38,043 nucleotides of DNA. Origin: Hyphomonadaceae bacterium UBA4763. Lineage in GTDB: Bacteria > Pseudomonadota > Alphaproteobacteria > Caulobacterales > Aquidulcibacteraceae. How positions within the stretch are numbered: position 1 is the stretch's first letter; the number at the start of each line of letters is the position of its first letter. The notes under the pieces are model-generated. The model was not told where the DNA came from. It saw only the letters and a list, made by a program, of their open reading frames with translations, and did not search any database. Of the stretch, positions 7,799-15,840 are shown piece by piece. The position numbers and the translations under genes were made by a program. Location of the stretch: contig DHHV01000050.1 of NCBI GenBank assembly GCA_002403455.1, forward strand, positions 3,038-41,080, given 5' to 3'.

Positions 7799-9436
7799 TC
7801 AAGCAATCGCCGCCGACCCGCCGGCCCCCGTTCCGCGTAGCCGGGCTTGCGCCGCCCGCAGCGCCTCCAACCGGTCGGCAAAGCGATTGGCCTCCGGCAC
7901 GCAGCGATCGGCGTTCAACGCCGCCATGACCTTGGCGATCTTGTCATTGACCCCGACGAAGAAGACATGGCGCCCGGTTTCCGCCGCATCGCAGGCGATC
8001 GTTTCAACCGCTTGCGCCGCCGAGACGTCCATGAACGGCTTGCGCGTGAAATCAAGCACGATCACCCGCGCTGCGCGATCTGACCGAATACGCACGACAT
8101 GGGCCAAATCCGCAGCCGCGCCGAAGCTCAACGGCCCGGTGAACTCAAAGGTGACAATCGCGCCTTCCGCATTCTTCAGGATATCGGCTTCTTCCGGCGA
8201 GGGGCTCTGCGGTTCAGCCGCAGCGAAAGCCTGTAATTGATCGTCCGCCAGCGTCTTGATAAAGGCGAGCGCCGCCAGAACAACGCCAGCGATCACCGCT
8301 GTGATCAAATCGGCGAACACCGTCAGCCCCAGCACCAAAGCCATCAGCAAAAGATCAAGGCGCGGTCCCCTATGGGCGCGTTTCAAATACGCAAAGTCGA
8401 TGATGTCAAAGCCGACTTTCACCAAAATTCCGGCCAACACCGCATGCGGGATTTGCGCGGCGAGCGGGGCAAGGCTGACCACGACCGCCAGCAAGACCAA
8501 GGCATGGGTCGCGCCCGAAATCGAGGTGCGCCCGCCGGTGCGGATATTCACGACCGTGCGCATCGTCGCGCCCGCGCCCGGGATCGCCCCAAACAAACCG
8601 GCCAGCGCATTGCCAATGCCTTGACCGACCAATTCCTGGTTCGACCGATGCCGCGTCCGCGTCATGTTGTCAGCGACCAGGGACGTCAATAAACTGTCGA
8701 TCGACCCCAAAACCGCCAAGATCACTGCCGCCTCGAGCACGATTGGCAGCGTTTCAAGGCTGAATTGCGGGATGATCGGCAAAGGAAAGCCAGTCGGGAT
8801 ATCGCCCAATTTTGGCGCATTGCCGAGCGCAAGGCCAAGCAACGTCCCGACAATCAGCGCCGCCAGCGAGCCTGGCAAGAACCGCGCCCAGGGCTTGGGC
8901 CACAAAAACACCATGCCGAGCGTCACGCTTGCGATGATCAGCGCCTGCCAATTCGGGTCGAGCACCGCCCCCGGGATCGCCGTCAAGGCCGGGATCGTGC
9001 CGCCGCCATCGGGTTCGTGCCCGAAAAGCCGTGAGGTCTGCAGCGCGATGATGATGCAGCCGATCCCGCTCATAAAGCCGGAGACGACCGGATAGGGCAC
9101 CAGGGTGATATATTGGCCAAGCCGAATCACCCCGAACAGGATTTGCAACAACCCGGCCAGCAACACCGCCGGAAACACCAATTCAGGCTTGCCGGAGAGG
9201 CTCGCAAACACGCCCGCAAAGACAACAACCATCGGTCCCGTCGGACCCGACACTTGCGCGCCGGTGCCGCCGAAGATCGCTGCGCAAAAACCGACAAAAA
9301 TCGCGCCCCATAGGCCGGCGATCGGCCCGGCGCCGGACGCTTCGCCAAACGCCAGCGCCAGCGGCAAGGCAACGACGCCAGCGGTCACCCCGCCGAACAA
9401 ATCGCCGCGCAGATTAGAAAAATCCAGGAATTTCAT
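7799..9436 (-). CDS. SulP family anion transporter with C-terminal STAS domain (probable bicarbonate or sulfate permease)
   Basis: SLC26/SulP transporter of 545 residues. The N-terminal membrane domain begins LRGDLFGGVTAGVVALPLAL and contains the SulP signature GLWGAIFVGFCAAIFGGTGA and VSGPTGPM, then the GSIDSLLTSLVADNMT and NALAGLFGAIPGAGATMRT motifs. The last 120 residues form a cytosolic STAS domain (IVTFEFTGPLSFGAAADL, VIVLDFTRKPFMDVSAAQAV). SulP members carry sulfate, bicarbonate or dicarboxylates. Because it is co-directional with a carbonic anhydrase gene 21 nt upstream, bicarbonate (as for BicA) is the best guess. Start: ATG 9436 has AAGGA 8 nt upstream; a TTG 18 nt earlier is the alternative. 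Third gene of the arsR-CA-sulP operon. Confidence 0.92.
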   Translation of the reverse strand: MKFLDFSNLRGDLFGGVTAGVVALPLALAFGEASGAGPIAGLWGAIFVGFCAAIFGGTGAQVSGPTGPMVVVFAGVFASLSGKPELVFPAVLLAGLLQILFGVIRLGQYITLVPYPVVSGFMSGIGCIIIALQTSRLFGHEPDGGGTIPALTAIPGAVLDPNWQALIIASVTLGMVFLWPKPWARFLPGSLAALIVGTLLGLALGNAPKLGDIPTGFPLPIIPQFSLETLPIVLEAAVILAVLGSIDSLLTSLVADNMTRTRHRSNQELVGQGIGNALAGLFGAIPGAGATMRTVVNIRTGGRTSISGATHALVLLAVVVSLAPLAAQIPHAVLAGILVKVGFDIIDFAYLKRAHRGPRLDLLLMALVLGLTVFADLITAVIAGVVLAALAFIKTLADDQLQAFAAAEPQSPSPEEADILKNAEGAIVTFEFTGPLSFGAAADLAHVVRIRSDRAARVIVLDFTRKPFMDVSAAQAVETIACDAAETGRHVFFVGVNDKIAKVMAALNADRCVPEANRFADRLEALRAAQARLRGTGAGGSAAIA

Positions 9437-9457
9437 CGGGCGCGTCCTTGCCAAGGT

Positions 9458-10132
9458 TTAGCGGTGGCCGTGGTCGTGTTGCTCCGCCATGAACGCGGCG
9501 ATTTCCTTGGCGTAACGCTGATCCACCGGCAAGAACTTGCCGCTCGCCTCGTCATAAGCATTTACCGCGCCGGATTTGATGTCATAGACCCAACCATGCA
9601 ATTGCAGATCGCCGCGGGCGAGGCGCGCCGCCACGGTTGGGTGGGTGCGCAAATGTTGCAATTGCAGGACGACATTCTGCTCCAGCAGCATGGTCATCAC
9701 GTCGGCCGGATCGGCGTTCGGGGCCAATTCGCGCACTACGGCGACCGCCGCGCGCGAATAGCTCAGCCATTCGCGCACATGCGGCAAATCATTTAGCGCG
9801 CCGAGATTGAGCGCGCCCTTCATCGCCCCGCACTCGGTATGGCCGCAAATCACGATATGCGGCACTTTCAGCGCGGCCACCGCAAACTCGATCGAGGCGG
9901 TCATCGCGCCGGTCGCATTGGTATGCGGGGGCACAATATTGCCGGCGTTACGACAGATGAACAGATCGCCCGGCTCGGTTTGCGTGATCAGATTGGCGTC
10001 GATCCGGCTGTCCGAGCATGTAATGAACAAAGCTTCCGGCGACTGACCAGAGCTCAATGTCTCAAACAACGCCTTTTTCTGCGGGAACACTTCTTGCTGA
10101 AAGCGGACGACGCCGGCGGCAAATAAAGGCAT
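9458..10132 (-). CDS. beta-class carbonic anhydrase
   Basis: Cytosolic zinc enzyme interconverting CO2 and bicarbonate. The 224-residue protein has all beta-class elements: zinc ligands Cys39, His98 and Cys101 (TCSDSRID and ICGHTECGAM), and the Asp41/Arg43 dyad. RNAGNIVPP follows at residues 61-69, and HGWVYDIKSGAV near the C-terminus is also family-typical. The tail is His-rich (EQHDHGHR), perhaps metal-handling. It begins 3 nt after the regulator gene and is followed closely by the SulP transporter, so the three should be one transcript. A SulP permease supplying bicarbonate and a carbonic anhydrase equilibrating it make functional sense together. Confidence 0.95.
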   Translation of the reverse strand: MPLFAAGVVRFQQEVFPQKKALFETLSSGQSPEALFITCSDSRIDANLITQTEPGDLFICRNAGNIVPPHTNATGAMTASIEFAVAALKVPHIVICGHTECGAMKGALNLGALNDLPHVREWLSYSRAAVAVVRELAPNADPADVMTMLLEQNVVLQLQHLRTHPTVAARLARGDLQLHGWVYDIKSGAVNAYDEASGKFLPVDQRYAKEIAAFMAEQHDHGHR

Positions 10133-10135
10133 GGT

Positions 10136-10540
10136 TTAGTCCTTCTGTGGAGATGAAGACGTTTCCTCTGTGCGATCGCTCGTTGGCGGATCGGCCGGTG
10201 CGCTCCAAATCGCGCGCACGCTGGCGATTTGCGCTGGATCGATGGCGTTAAAGCGTCGCTCGATAAAGGTCAGTCCGGTCACGATCCATTGCGCGACATC
10301 AGGCTGTTCCAGAAAATAAAAATGATGGCGTCCGTCGCGCCGCTCTTCCACCAACCGGTTCAGCCGCAGCACCGCCAAATACTGCGAGGTGCGCGCCGGC
10401 GTCATTTTCAACGCGATCGCCAAAGCGTTCACGTCGCGCTCGCCGCTGCGAAGTTCCTCGACGATCCGAATCCGATCCGGATGCGCCAGCGCTTTGAACA
10501 ATTCGGCGAGCTCACGAGCAACAAGATAGCGTGCAGGCAT
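10136..10540 (-). CDS. ArsR/SmtB-like winged-helix repressor, cysteine-free
   Basis: 134-residue DNA-binding protein. The winged helix is clear: LAELFKALAHPDRIRIVEEL, then helix-turn-helix LAIALKMTPARTSQYLAVLR and wing VEERRDGRHHFYFL. It is followed by a helical extension (WIVTGLTFIERRF) and a disordered acidic tail. There is not one cysteine, so the ELCVCDL metal site of arsenic/zinc sensors and the thiol pair of sulfide sensors such as BigR/SqrR are both absent. The effector is therefore something else, or a His/Asp site. ATG 10540 has a GGA site 6 nt upstream; longer starts would run across the palindromic upstream region. First gene of the operon with carbonic anhydrase and SulP, and probably autoregulated through the palindromes at 10561-10603. 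Confidence 0.88.
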   Translation of the reverse strand: MPARYLVARELAELFKALAHPDRIRIVEELRSGERDVNALAIALKMTPARTSQYLAVLRLNRLVEERRDGRHHFYFLEQPDVAQWIVTGLTFIERRFNAIDPAQIASVRAIWSAPADPPTSDRTEETSSSPQKD

Positions 10541-10560
10541 GGAATTTCCAGCGCAGCGAC

Positions 10561-10580
10561 GCGAAATCCCTGGATTTCGC
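10561..10580. promoter_or_regulatory. inverted repeat in the arsR leader
   Basis: GCGAAATCCCTGGATTTCGC: two 9-nt arms that are exact reverse complements around a 2-nt centre. It starts 21 nt upstream of the arsR ATG and lies 5 nt from the second palindrome. It could be an operator for a dimeric regulator, or fold as a hairpin in the 5' untranslated RNA. Confidence 0.55.
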
Positions 10581-10585
10581 TGATA

Positions 10586-10603
10586 TATTCGCATATGCGC
10601 ATA
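10586..10603. promoter_or_regulatory. probable ArsR-type operator (near-perfect 18-bp palindrome)
   Basis: TATTCGCATATGCGCATA: the two 9-nt halves match as reverse complements at 8 of 9 positions. AT-rich palindromes with a central CATATG of this kind are typical SmtB/ArsR-family operators. It lies in the AT-rich zone where the arsR promoter is expected, and is flanked by two GATATAT direct repeats (10582-10588 and 10608-10614). Binding would repress arsR-CA-sulP and might also affect the divergent MATE gene. Confidence 0.55.
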
Positions 10604-10731
10604 CAACGATATATGTGGGAAGTCTTGCGCGTCGTTCAAGGACCAAAAGTCACGATTGCCACAAAATCGCCATCTGCGCTCGTTGCGCATATTGCGAAGC
10701 GGCGCGCCTGCGCGTAACCGCTCGCGCGCTG

Positions 10732-12108
10732 ATGCACGCTCCTCCCGCCCCGCACCCATCCAACGCCCATCGTCCGATCGCTTGGGCGATCTTGGGGCTT
10801 GCCGGGCCGGTCATGCTTGCCCGGCTCGGCGTCATGGCGATGGGGGTCGCCGACACCATCGTCGTTGGACGCTTGGCGCCGCAAGATTTGGCGGCTTTCG
10901 CTTTGGGCTGGGCGCCTGGCGGGGTGATCGTGTTCAGCGGCATCGGCCTGTTGGTCGGCGCGCAGATATTGTCGGCGCGCGCGATCGGCGAAGGCGCCCC
11001 CGAGCGGGCCGGGGCGGCCTGGCGGCGCGGCCTCGTCATCGCCAGTTGTTTAGGCCTGGTGGCGAGCCTTTTTCTCTATTTCACCGCCGAGCCGATGTTT
11101 CTATTGGCGGGCATTTCGCCAGATTTGGCGGCGCGCGGCGCAGAAATTGCGGAAATCCTCGCGATCAGTCTGCCGCTGTTTCAATTATTCGCGGTCTGCG
11201 ATTATTTCCTCGAAGGCATCCAAAAACCGACCGGCCCGTCGATCATCGTGTGGGCGGCGAATGCGCTCAACCTTGGCTTGTTGTTTCTGCTCGTACCGGA
11301 GCTTGGCGCGCTCGGCGCCGCCTGGGCGACCGTAATTGCGCGCGCTGGCATGTTGCTGGCCATTATCGCCTTGACCTTACGTCCATCCATTGCGCGGCCT
11401 TTTGCCTTGCTGCGCCGCCATCCGGGGCAATGGAATGCTTGGCGCGAGCAGCTCAGCCTTGGCGCCGCCGCCATGGCGAGTTTTTTCGTCGAATCCTCGG
11501 CCTTTAGCGGCCTCACCATCATCGCCGGACGGATTTCGGAAGCGGCGACCGCCGCTTACCAGATCACCTTAAATCTCTTGGCCGTGGTGTTCATGGTAGC
11601 GTTAGGTTTTGCGACCGCTGGCGCCGTCTTGGTCGCCGAAGCCGTGGGCGCGCAGAACGACCCGCGCCGACGCGCGGCGCAATGGACCGCGATCGGCTTT
11701 ACCATCGGCGTGATGGCGGCGCTTGGCCTCGCCATCATCGCATTTGGCGACAATCTTGCCGGCGCGATCACGGTCGATCCGACCATCGCGGCAATCCTTC
11801 CGGGTCTGTTCTTGATCTCGTCGGCCGTATTTGTCTTTGACGGCGTCCAAGGCGTTGCCGCGCAAGTCCTGCGCGCTCAAGGCGATGTCTGGTTTCCGAC
11901 TGCCAGCCATTTGGTGTCTTATACCATCATCATGCTGCCGCTGGGGTTTTTACTCGGCGAAAGCGCGGCGCGCGGTCCGCGCGGCCTGATCGAAGCGATC
12001 GCCATCGCCAGCATTTTTTCTGGAACGGTCTTGCTCCTGCGGCTGGCGTTGCGTGACTTTGGGCGGGCCGCCCCCGCCGCCAAAGCATCTCTTGCAAGTC
12101 ATTCTTAA
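10732..12108 (+). CDS. MATE family efflux transporter
   Basis: Multidrug and toxic compound extrusion-type exporter of 458 residues with about twelve membrane helices in two homologous bundles. The N-terminal bundle reads AWAILGLAGPVMLARLGVMAMGVADTIVVG (quoted in parts: GPVMLARLGVMAMG, ADTIVVGRLAPQDLAAFALG), the usual MATE opening. The second bundle starts near LGAAAMASFFVESSAFSGLT and contains GVQGVAAQVLRAQGDVWFPT, also typical. Such proteins use a proton or sodium gradient; substrate cannot be read from sequence. It starts at ATG 10732 with no strong ribosome site and is divergent from the arsR operon across 190 nt that contain two palindromes. The iron ABC transporter genes follow after 34 nt on the same strand, so co-transcription is possible. 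Confidence 0.92.
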   Translation: MHAPPAPHPSNAHRPIAWAILGLAGPVMLARLGVMAMGVADTIVVGRLAPQDLAAFALGWAPGGVIVFSGIGLLVGAQILSARAIGEGAPERAGAAWRRGLVIASCLGLVASLFLYFTAEPMFLLAGISPDLAARGAEIAEILAISLPLFQLFAVCDYFLEGIQKPTGPSIIVWAANALNLGLLFLLVPELGALGAAWATVIARAGMLLAIIALTLRPSIARPFALLRRHPGQWNAWREQLSLGAAAMASFFVESSAFSGLTIIAGRISEAATAAYQITLNLLAVVFMVALGFATAGAVLVAEAVGAQNDPRRRAAQWTAIGFTIGVMAALGLAIIAFGDNLAGAITVDPTIAAILPGLFLISSAVFVFDGVQGVAAQVLRAQGDVWFPTASHLVSYTIIMLPLGFLLGESAARGPRGLIEAIAIASIFSGTVLLLRLALRDFGRAAPAAKASLASHS

Positions 12109-12142
12109 CTGTGTCAGGTCAATCGAGATGTGGAGTGCGCCG

Positions 12143-13201
12143 ATGACCCCTCGATCCTTTTTGACTGTGTTGGCCCTGATGGCGGGGATGGGGTCTTGCG
12201 CGCGCGCGCCCGACCCAACCGCAAATGGTCCCGCCGCCGCTGGCGAGGTCAATCTCTATTCCGCCCGTCATTATGACAGCGACAAAGCGCTTTACGCCGC
12301 ATTCGAAGAAGAAACCGGCATCACGGTCAATGTCATCGAAGCGCAAGGTCCGGTCTTGCTTGAGCGCCTAAAAGCTGAAGGCGCCAATTCTCCGGCCGAT
12401 GTCTTTCTGACCGTCGATGTTGGCAATCTACACCGCGCCAAAGCGCAGAACGTCTTTCAGCCGACCCAGTCCAGCGTTTTAACCAACAGCGTGCCGGCGC
12501 ATTTGCGCGACGCGGACGGCCATTGGGTGGCGATCGCCAAGCGCGCCCGCGTCTTTGTCGTCAATCCGGCGCTTGCGCCGCCCGAGCGGCTGTCGCGCTA
12601 TGAAGACCTTGCCGATCCGCAATGGCGCGGGCAGATTTGTGTCCGATCGTCCAATAATGTCTATAATGTGTCATTGCTCGGGGCTCTGATCGAGCATTGG
12701 GGCGCGCCGGCAGCGCGCGATTGGGCGGCCGGCGTGGTCGCCAATTTTGCCCGCGCGCCGCAAGGCGGCGACACCGATCAATTGCGGGCCGTCGCGGCCG
12801 GCGCTTGTTCGATTGCGCTGGTAAATCATTATTATTTTGCCCGATTGATCGCCTCGACCAACGCCGAGGACCAGGCCGCCGCCGCCAAATTGCAGCTAAT
12901 CTTCCCAGGCCAGAGCGGGGAAAACGCCTTTGGCGCGCATGTCAATGTGACCGGCGCCGGACTTGCCGCTCATGCGCCAAACCGCGACAACGCAATGCGG
13001 TTTTTGGAATTTCTGGTCAGCCCAACAGCGCAAACCATTTTGGCGGAAGGCGCGTTTGAATATCCGGCTTCCAATGGCGCAAATGTCCCGGAAACATTGC
13101 TAGCATTTGGCGATTTTTCCGAAGATCAATTGCCAATCGGCGCCATTGGTCCGCGCGAAAGCGAAGCGCTGGCGATTTTTGACGCGGTCGGCTGGCCGTA
13201 A
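12143..13201 (+). CDS. fbpA: ferric iron ABC transporter, substrate-binding lipoprotein (FbpA type)
   Basis: Periplasmic Fe(III)-binding protein of 352 residues. It begins with an export signal ending in a lipobox-like MGSC (Cys about 19), so it may be membrane-tethered rather than free. The mature protein opens VNLYSARHYDSDKALYAAFE, the usual FbpA start, and carries the iron-binding tyrosine pair in NHYYFARLI (Tyr230-Tyr231). VLLERLKAEGANSPADVFLT and QWRGQICVRSSNN are further family marks. The ATG at 12143 has a GGAG site 7 nt upstream and is preferred over ATG 12128. The permease gene begins 2 nt after the stop. Ferric iron is the likely cargo, given the dityrosine motif. Confidence 0.92.
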   Translation: MTPRSFLTVLALMAGMGSCARAPDPTANGPAAAGEVNLYSARHYDSDKALYAAFEEETGITVNVIEAQGPVLLERLKAEGANSPADVFLTVDVGNLHRAKAQNVFQPTQSSVLTNSVPAHLRDADGHWVAIAKRARVFVVNPALAPPERLSRYEDLADPQWRGQICVRSSNNVYNVSLLGALIEHWGAPAARDWAAGVVANFARAPQGGDTDQLRAVAAGACSIALVNHYYFARLIASTNAEDQAAAAKLQLIFPGQSGENAFGAHVNVTGAGLAAHAPNRDNAMRFLEFLVSPTAQTILAEGAFEYPASNGANVPETLLAFGDFSEDQLPIGAIGPRESEALAIFDAVGWP

Positions 13202-13203
13202 TT

Positions 13204-14781
13204 TTGTTCCAGCCCGGGTCACTTGAAAGACAAAGATTAGCGGCAGGCGCCATCGCTTTGGTCGGGATTGGCGTTTGTGTGGCGCCTTTGTTGGGATTAT
13301 TGGCGCCGGCGTTTGAAGCGGACCGAGCTATTCTGTCTCTTGCGTCGCGATACCTCGCTGATAGTTTGATCGTCATAGGCGGCGCCGGCGGATTGGCGAT
13401 CTTGATCGGCGTCGGCGCGGCCTGGGCGATCGCCATGACGGAATTTCCGTTGCGCCGCTGGTTCGGGGCCATGATGATTTTGCCGTTGGCGCTGCCCGGT
13501 TACGTCGCGGCTTACGTCTGGGCGGATGTTTTGGCTCCAAGCGGGCCAATTCGCGGCCTCGTCCTGCAAATCGCGCCCCAATCCACAATCTTACAAGTCT
13601 CCGGGCCGACAGGACCTTGGGCGGTGGGTATTGTGCTGGGACTGGTGCTTTATCCTTATGTCTATTTGCCCGCGCGCGCCGCTTTCGAGGCGCAGGCCGC
13701 CAATTCTTTGGAGGCGGCGCGCTCGCTTGGCGCCTCGCCTTGGGCGGCTTTTGCCCTTGTCGGGGCGCCGATGGCGTTGCCGGCAATCTTGGCCGGCGCG
13801 GCGCTCGTCATGATGGAAGCGGCCGCCGATTATGGCGCAAGCGTGCATCTTGGCGCGCAGACTTTGAGCGTTGGCCTTTTTCGCGCGTGGTTTGGGGCGG
13901 GAGACGTGGCGATAGGCGCCAAAATTGGCCTTTGTCTAGCCGGTTTAGCCGGGTTATTGTTATGGATTGAGGTGATCGCGCGCCGGCGCGCGGATAGACT
14001 TGGCTTTTCGCGCAACGAACGACCGGCGGCGCGGTACAAATTATCAAACACAGCCGCATTTCTGACGATATGCATGCTCTTTGTTTGTCTTTTCATGTCG
14101 TTTTTGGCGCCCGTGGGGCGTCTTCTCTATCTCGCTATTAGCTATCGCATCGACTTTTCAGAATTATTTTTCCTTTCTTCAAACACCTTTGCGCTTGGCG
14201 CGACAGGCGCGGCTTTATGTATTTTGCTAGCCTTGTGTTTTATTTTCGGCGCGCAAGCCGGCGCCAATATTGCCCGCTGGGGCGCGCCGATCGCCGGCCT
14301 TGCTTACGCCATGCCAGGAGCGGTGCTGGGGCTCGGCGCAAGCCTTGCGCTCGCCGGACTGGGCGCATCAAGTCTCGGCGCGATCGGGTTTTTGGCGTTG
14401 TTTTGGGCCTATGCGGCGCGATTTACGCAAACAGGGCTTGGGCCGATGCGCGCAGCGCTCGCCCGCGCCGGCCAAGGATATAGCGCGTCGGCGGCAAGTC
14501 TTGGCGCAAAACCTTTGCGACGTTTTTTCCAGATCGAGGGACGTTTTTTCCTGCCGGGCGCATTGATCGGCGCTTTATTTGCTTTTATCGAAATTGCCAA
14601 GGAATTGCCGGCGACTTTTGCTTTGCGCCCCTTTGGTTTTGACAGCCTCGCCGTCCGCATTCACAATTATGCGGCCGATGAACGTTTGGGCCAAGCCGCA
14701 GCGCCGGCCTTGGCGCTGGTCCTGTTGAGCCTTGCGCCGGCTTTTTGGGTCGCTCGCCAGATCGAGCGAGACCGCTCTTGA
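13204..14781 (+). CDS. fbpB: ferric iron ABC transporter permease, fused two-domain (FbpB)
   Basis: Inner-membrane permease of 525 residues made of two fused permease domains, each with about six helices. Each half has the EAA-type loop that docks on the ATPase: LEAARSLGASPWAAFALVGAP in the first (about residues 170-190) and SAASLGAKPLRRFFQIEG in the second (about 430-447). The N-terminal half includes LPLALPGYVAAYVWAD, characteristic of the iron-transport branch. Translation seems to begin at TTG 13204, two nt after fbpA, with no clear ribosome site, so it probably depends on coupling. Its stop overlaps the TTG of the ATPase gene by 4 nt. Confidence 0.93.
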   Translation: MFQPGSLERQRLAAGAIALVGIGVCVAPLLGLLAPAFEADRAILSLASRYLADSLIVIGGAGGLAILIGVGAAWAIAMTEFPLRRWFGAMMILPLALPGYVAAYVWADVLAPSGPIRGLVLQIAPQSTILQVSGPTGPWAVGIVLGLVLYPYVYLPARAAFEAQAANSLEAARSLGASPWAAFALVGAPMALPAILAGAALVMMEAAADYGASVHLGAQTLSVGLFRAWFGAGDVAIGAKIGLCLAGLAGLLLWIEVIARRRADRLGFSRNERPAARYKLSNTAAFLTICMLFVCLFMSFLAPVGRLLYLAISYRIDFSELFFLSSNTFALGATGAALCILLALCFIFGAQAGANIARWGAPIAGLAYAMPGAVLGLGASLALAGLGASSLGAIGFLALFWAYAARFTQTGLGPMRAALARAGQGYSASAASLGAKPLRRFFQIEGRFFLPGALIGALFAFIEIAKELPATFALRPFGFDSLAVRIHNYAADERLGQAAAPALALVLLSLAPAFWVARQIERDRS

Positions 14782-15821
14782 GCCTTGTTCTTGAAAATAT
14801 TGGCAAATCCCTCGGCGGGCGGCCAATTTTGACCGACATTTCCTTTACGGTCGAACCACATGAAGTGGTGGCGCTGTTGGGTGCGTCCGGTTCGGGCAAA
14901 AGCACGTTGTTGCGGCTGATCGCTGGGCTGGAAACCGTTGATTCTGGCGAAATTCGCTTTGGCGGCGCCTCGTGGTCGCGACCGGGATTTACACGCGCCC
15001 CGGAGCTTCGAAAAATTGGCTTTGTATTTCAAGACTTTGCGTTGTTTCCGGTGATGAATCTGGCCCGAAATGTCGGCTTTGGCCTCGACACGAACGCGCT
15101 CGCGCAGGAGCGGACCATCGCCGCTTGGCTAGAGCGGGTCGGCCTTGCGGGGCGCGAGAAGGAATTACCGCATCGCCTATCAGGCGGGGAGCAGCAGCGC
15201 GCCGCTCTAGCGCGGGCGCTGGCGCCCAATCCGGCGTTGATCCTGCTTGATGAAGCGTTTTCCAATCTTGACCCGGCATTGCGCTGGCGCCTGCGCAATC
15301 AAACACTTCAAATCATTCGCGAAACCGGCGCGCCGACCTTGCTGGTCACCCATGATCGCGAGGACGCGTTGATCGCCGCCGATCGCGTCGCCATCCTGCA
15401 ATCGGGACGCCTCGTGCAAATCGGCAGCCCGGCGGAGATCTATGACCGCCCCAACAGCTTGGCGGCGGCCTATGCGCTTGGGCCGGTCAACGAAGTCGAA
15501 GCGCGCCTGCTCAACGGACGGGCCGAAACGGCGTTTGGGTCGTTTCCGGTGATCCAAACCACGGGTTATGATCGCGCGATCCTGGCCGTGCGGCCCGAAC
15601 ACCTGCAAATCACTGCAAGTGTTGAGAATGCGTCTTGCATCGTCGTGCGATCGCATCGTCAGGGCGGCAACTGGCACGCGACGCTCCGTCCCGCGACGCA
15701 AAGCGGTCCTTATTGGAGCCTTACGGGCCCCAAAATGGCGCCGAATGACGCCATTTCGGTCGCGATTAAGCCCGAAAATGTCATGATTTTCGCGTCAGAA
15801 TCGCCGATTTCGACGCGTTAA
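14778..15821 (+). CDS. fbpC: ferric iron ABC transporter ATP-binding protein (FbpC)
   Basis: Cytosolic ATPase that powers the iron transporter, 347 residues. Motifs in order: Walker A GASGSGKST (35-43), Q-loop Gln85 (FVFQD), signature LSGGEQQ (134-140), Walker B LILLDEA (154-160), and H-loop His192 (LLVTHD). The C-terminal third is a regulatory/TOBE region (VRPEHLQIT and VAIKPENVMIF). The start is TTG 14778, overlapping the fbpB stop (TTGA), giving LSLVLENIGKSLGGRP; the frame is open a few codons earlier, but the overlap fits the operon pattern seen elsewhere here. Last gene of fbpABC; the next gene converges from the other strand after 19 nt. Confidence 0.94.
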   Translation: MSLVLENIGKSLGGRPILTDISFTVEPHEVVALLGASGSGKSTLLRLIAGLETVDSGEIRFGGASWSRPGFTRAPELRKIGFVFQDFALFPVMNLARNVGFGLDTNALAQERTIAAWLERVGLAGREKELPHRLSGGEQQRAALARALAPNPALILLDEAFSNLDPALRWRLRNQTLQIIRETGAPTLLVTHDREDALIAADRVAILQSGRLVQIGSPAEIYDRPNSLAAAYALGPVNEVEARLLNGRAETAFGSFPVIQTTGYDRAILAVRPEHLQITASVENASCIVVRSHRQGGNWHATLRPATQSGPYWSLTGPKMAPNDAISVAIKPENVMIFASESPISTR

Positions 15822-15840
15822 TTGCGCGTTAAGAGGCGTT

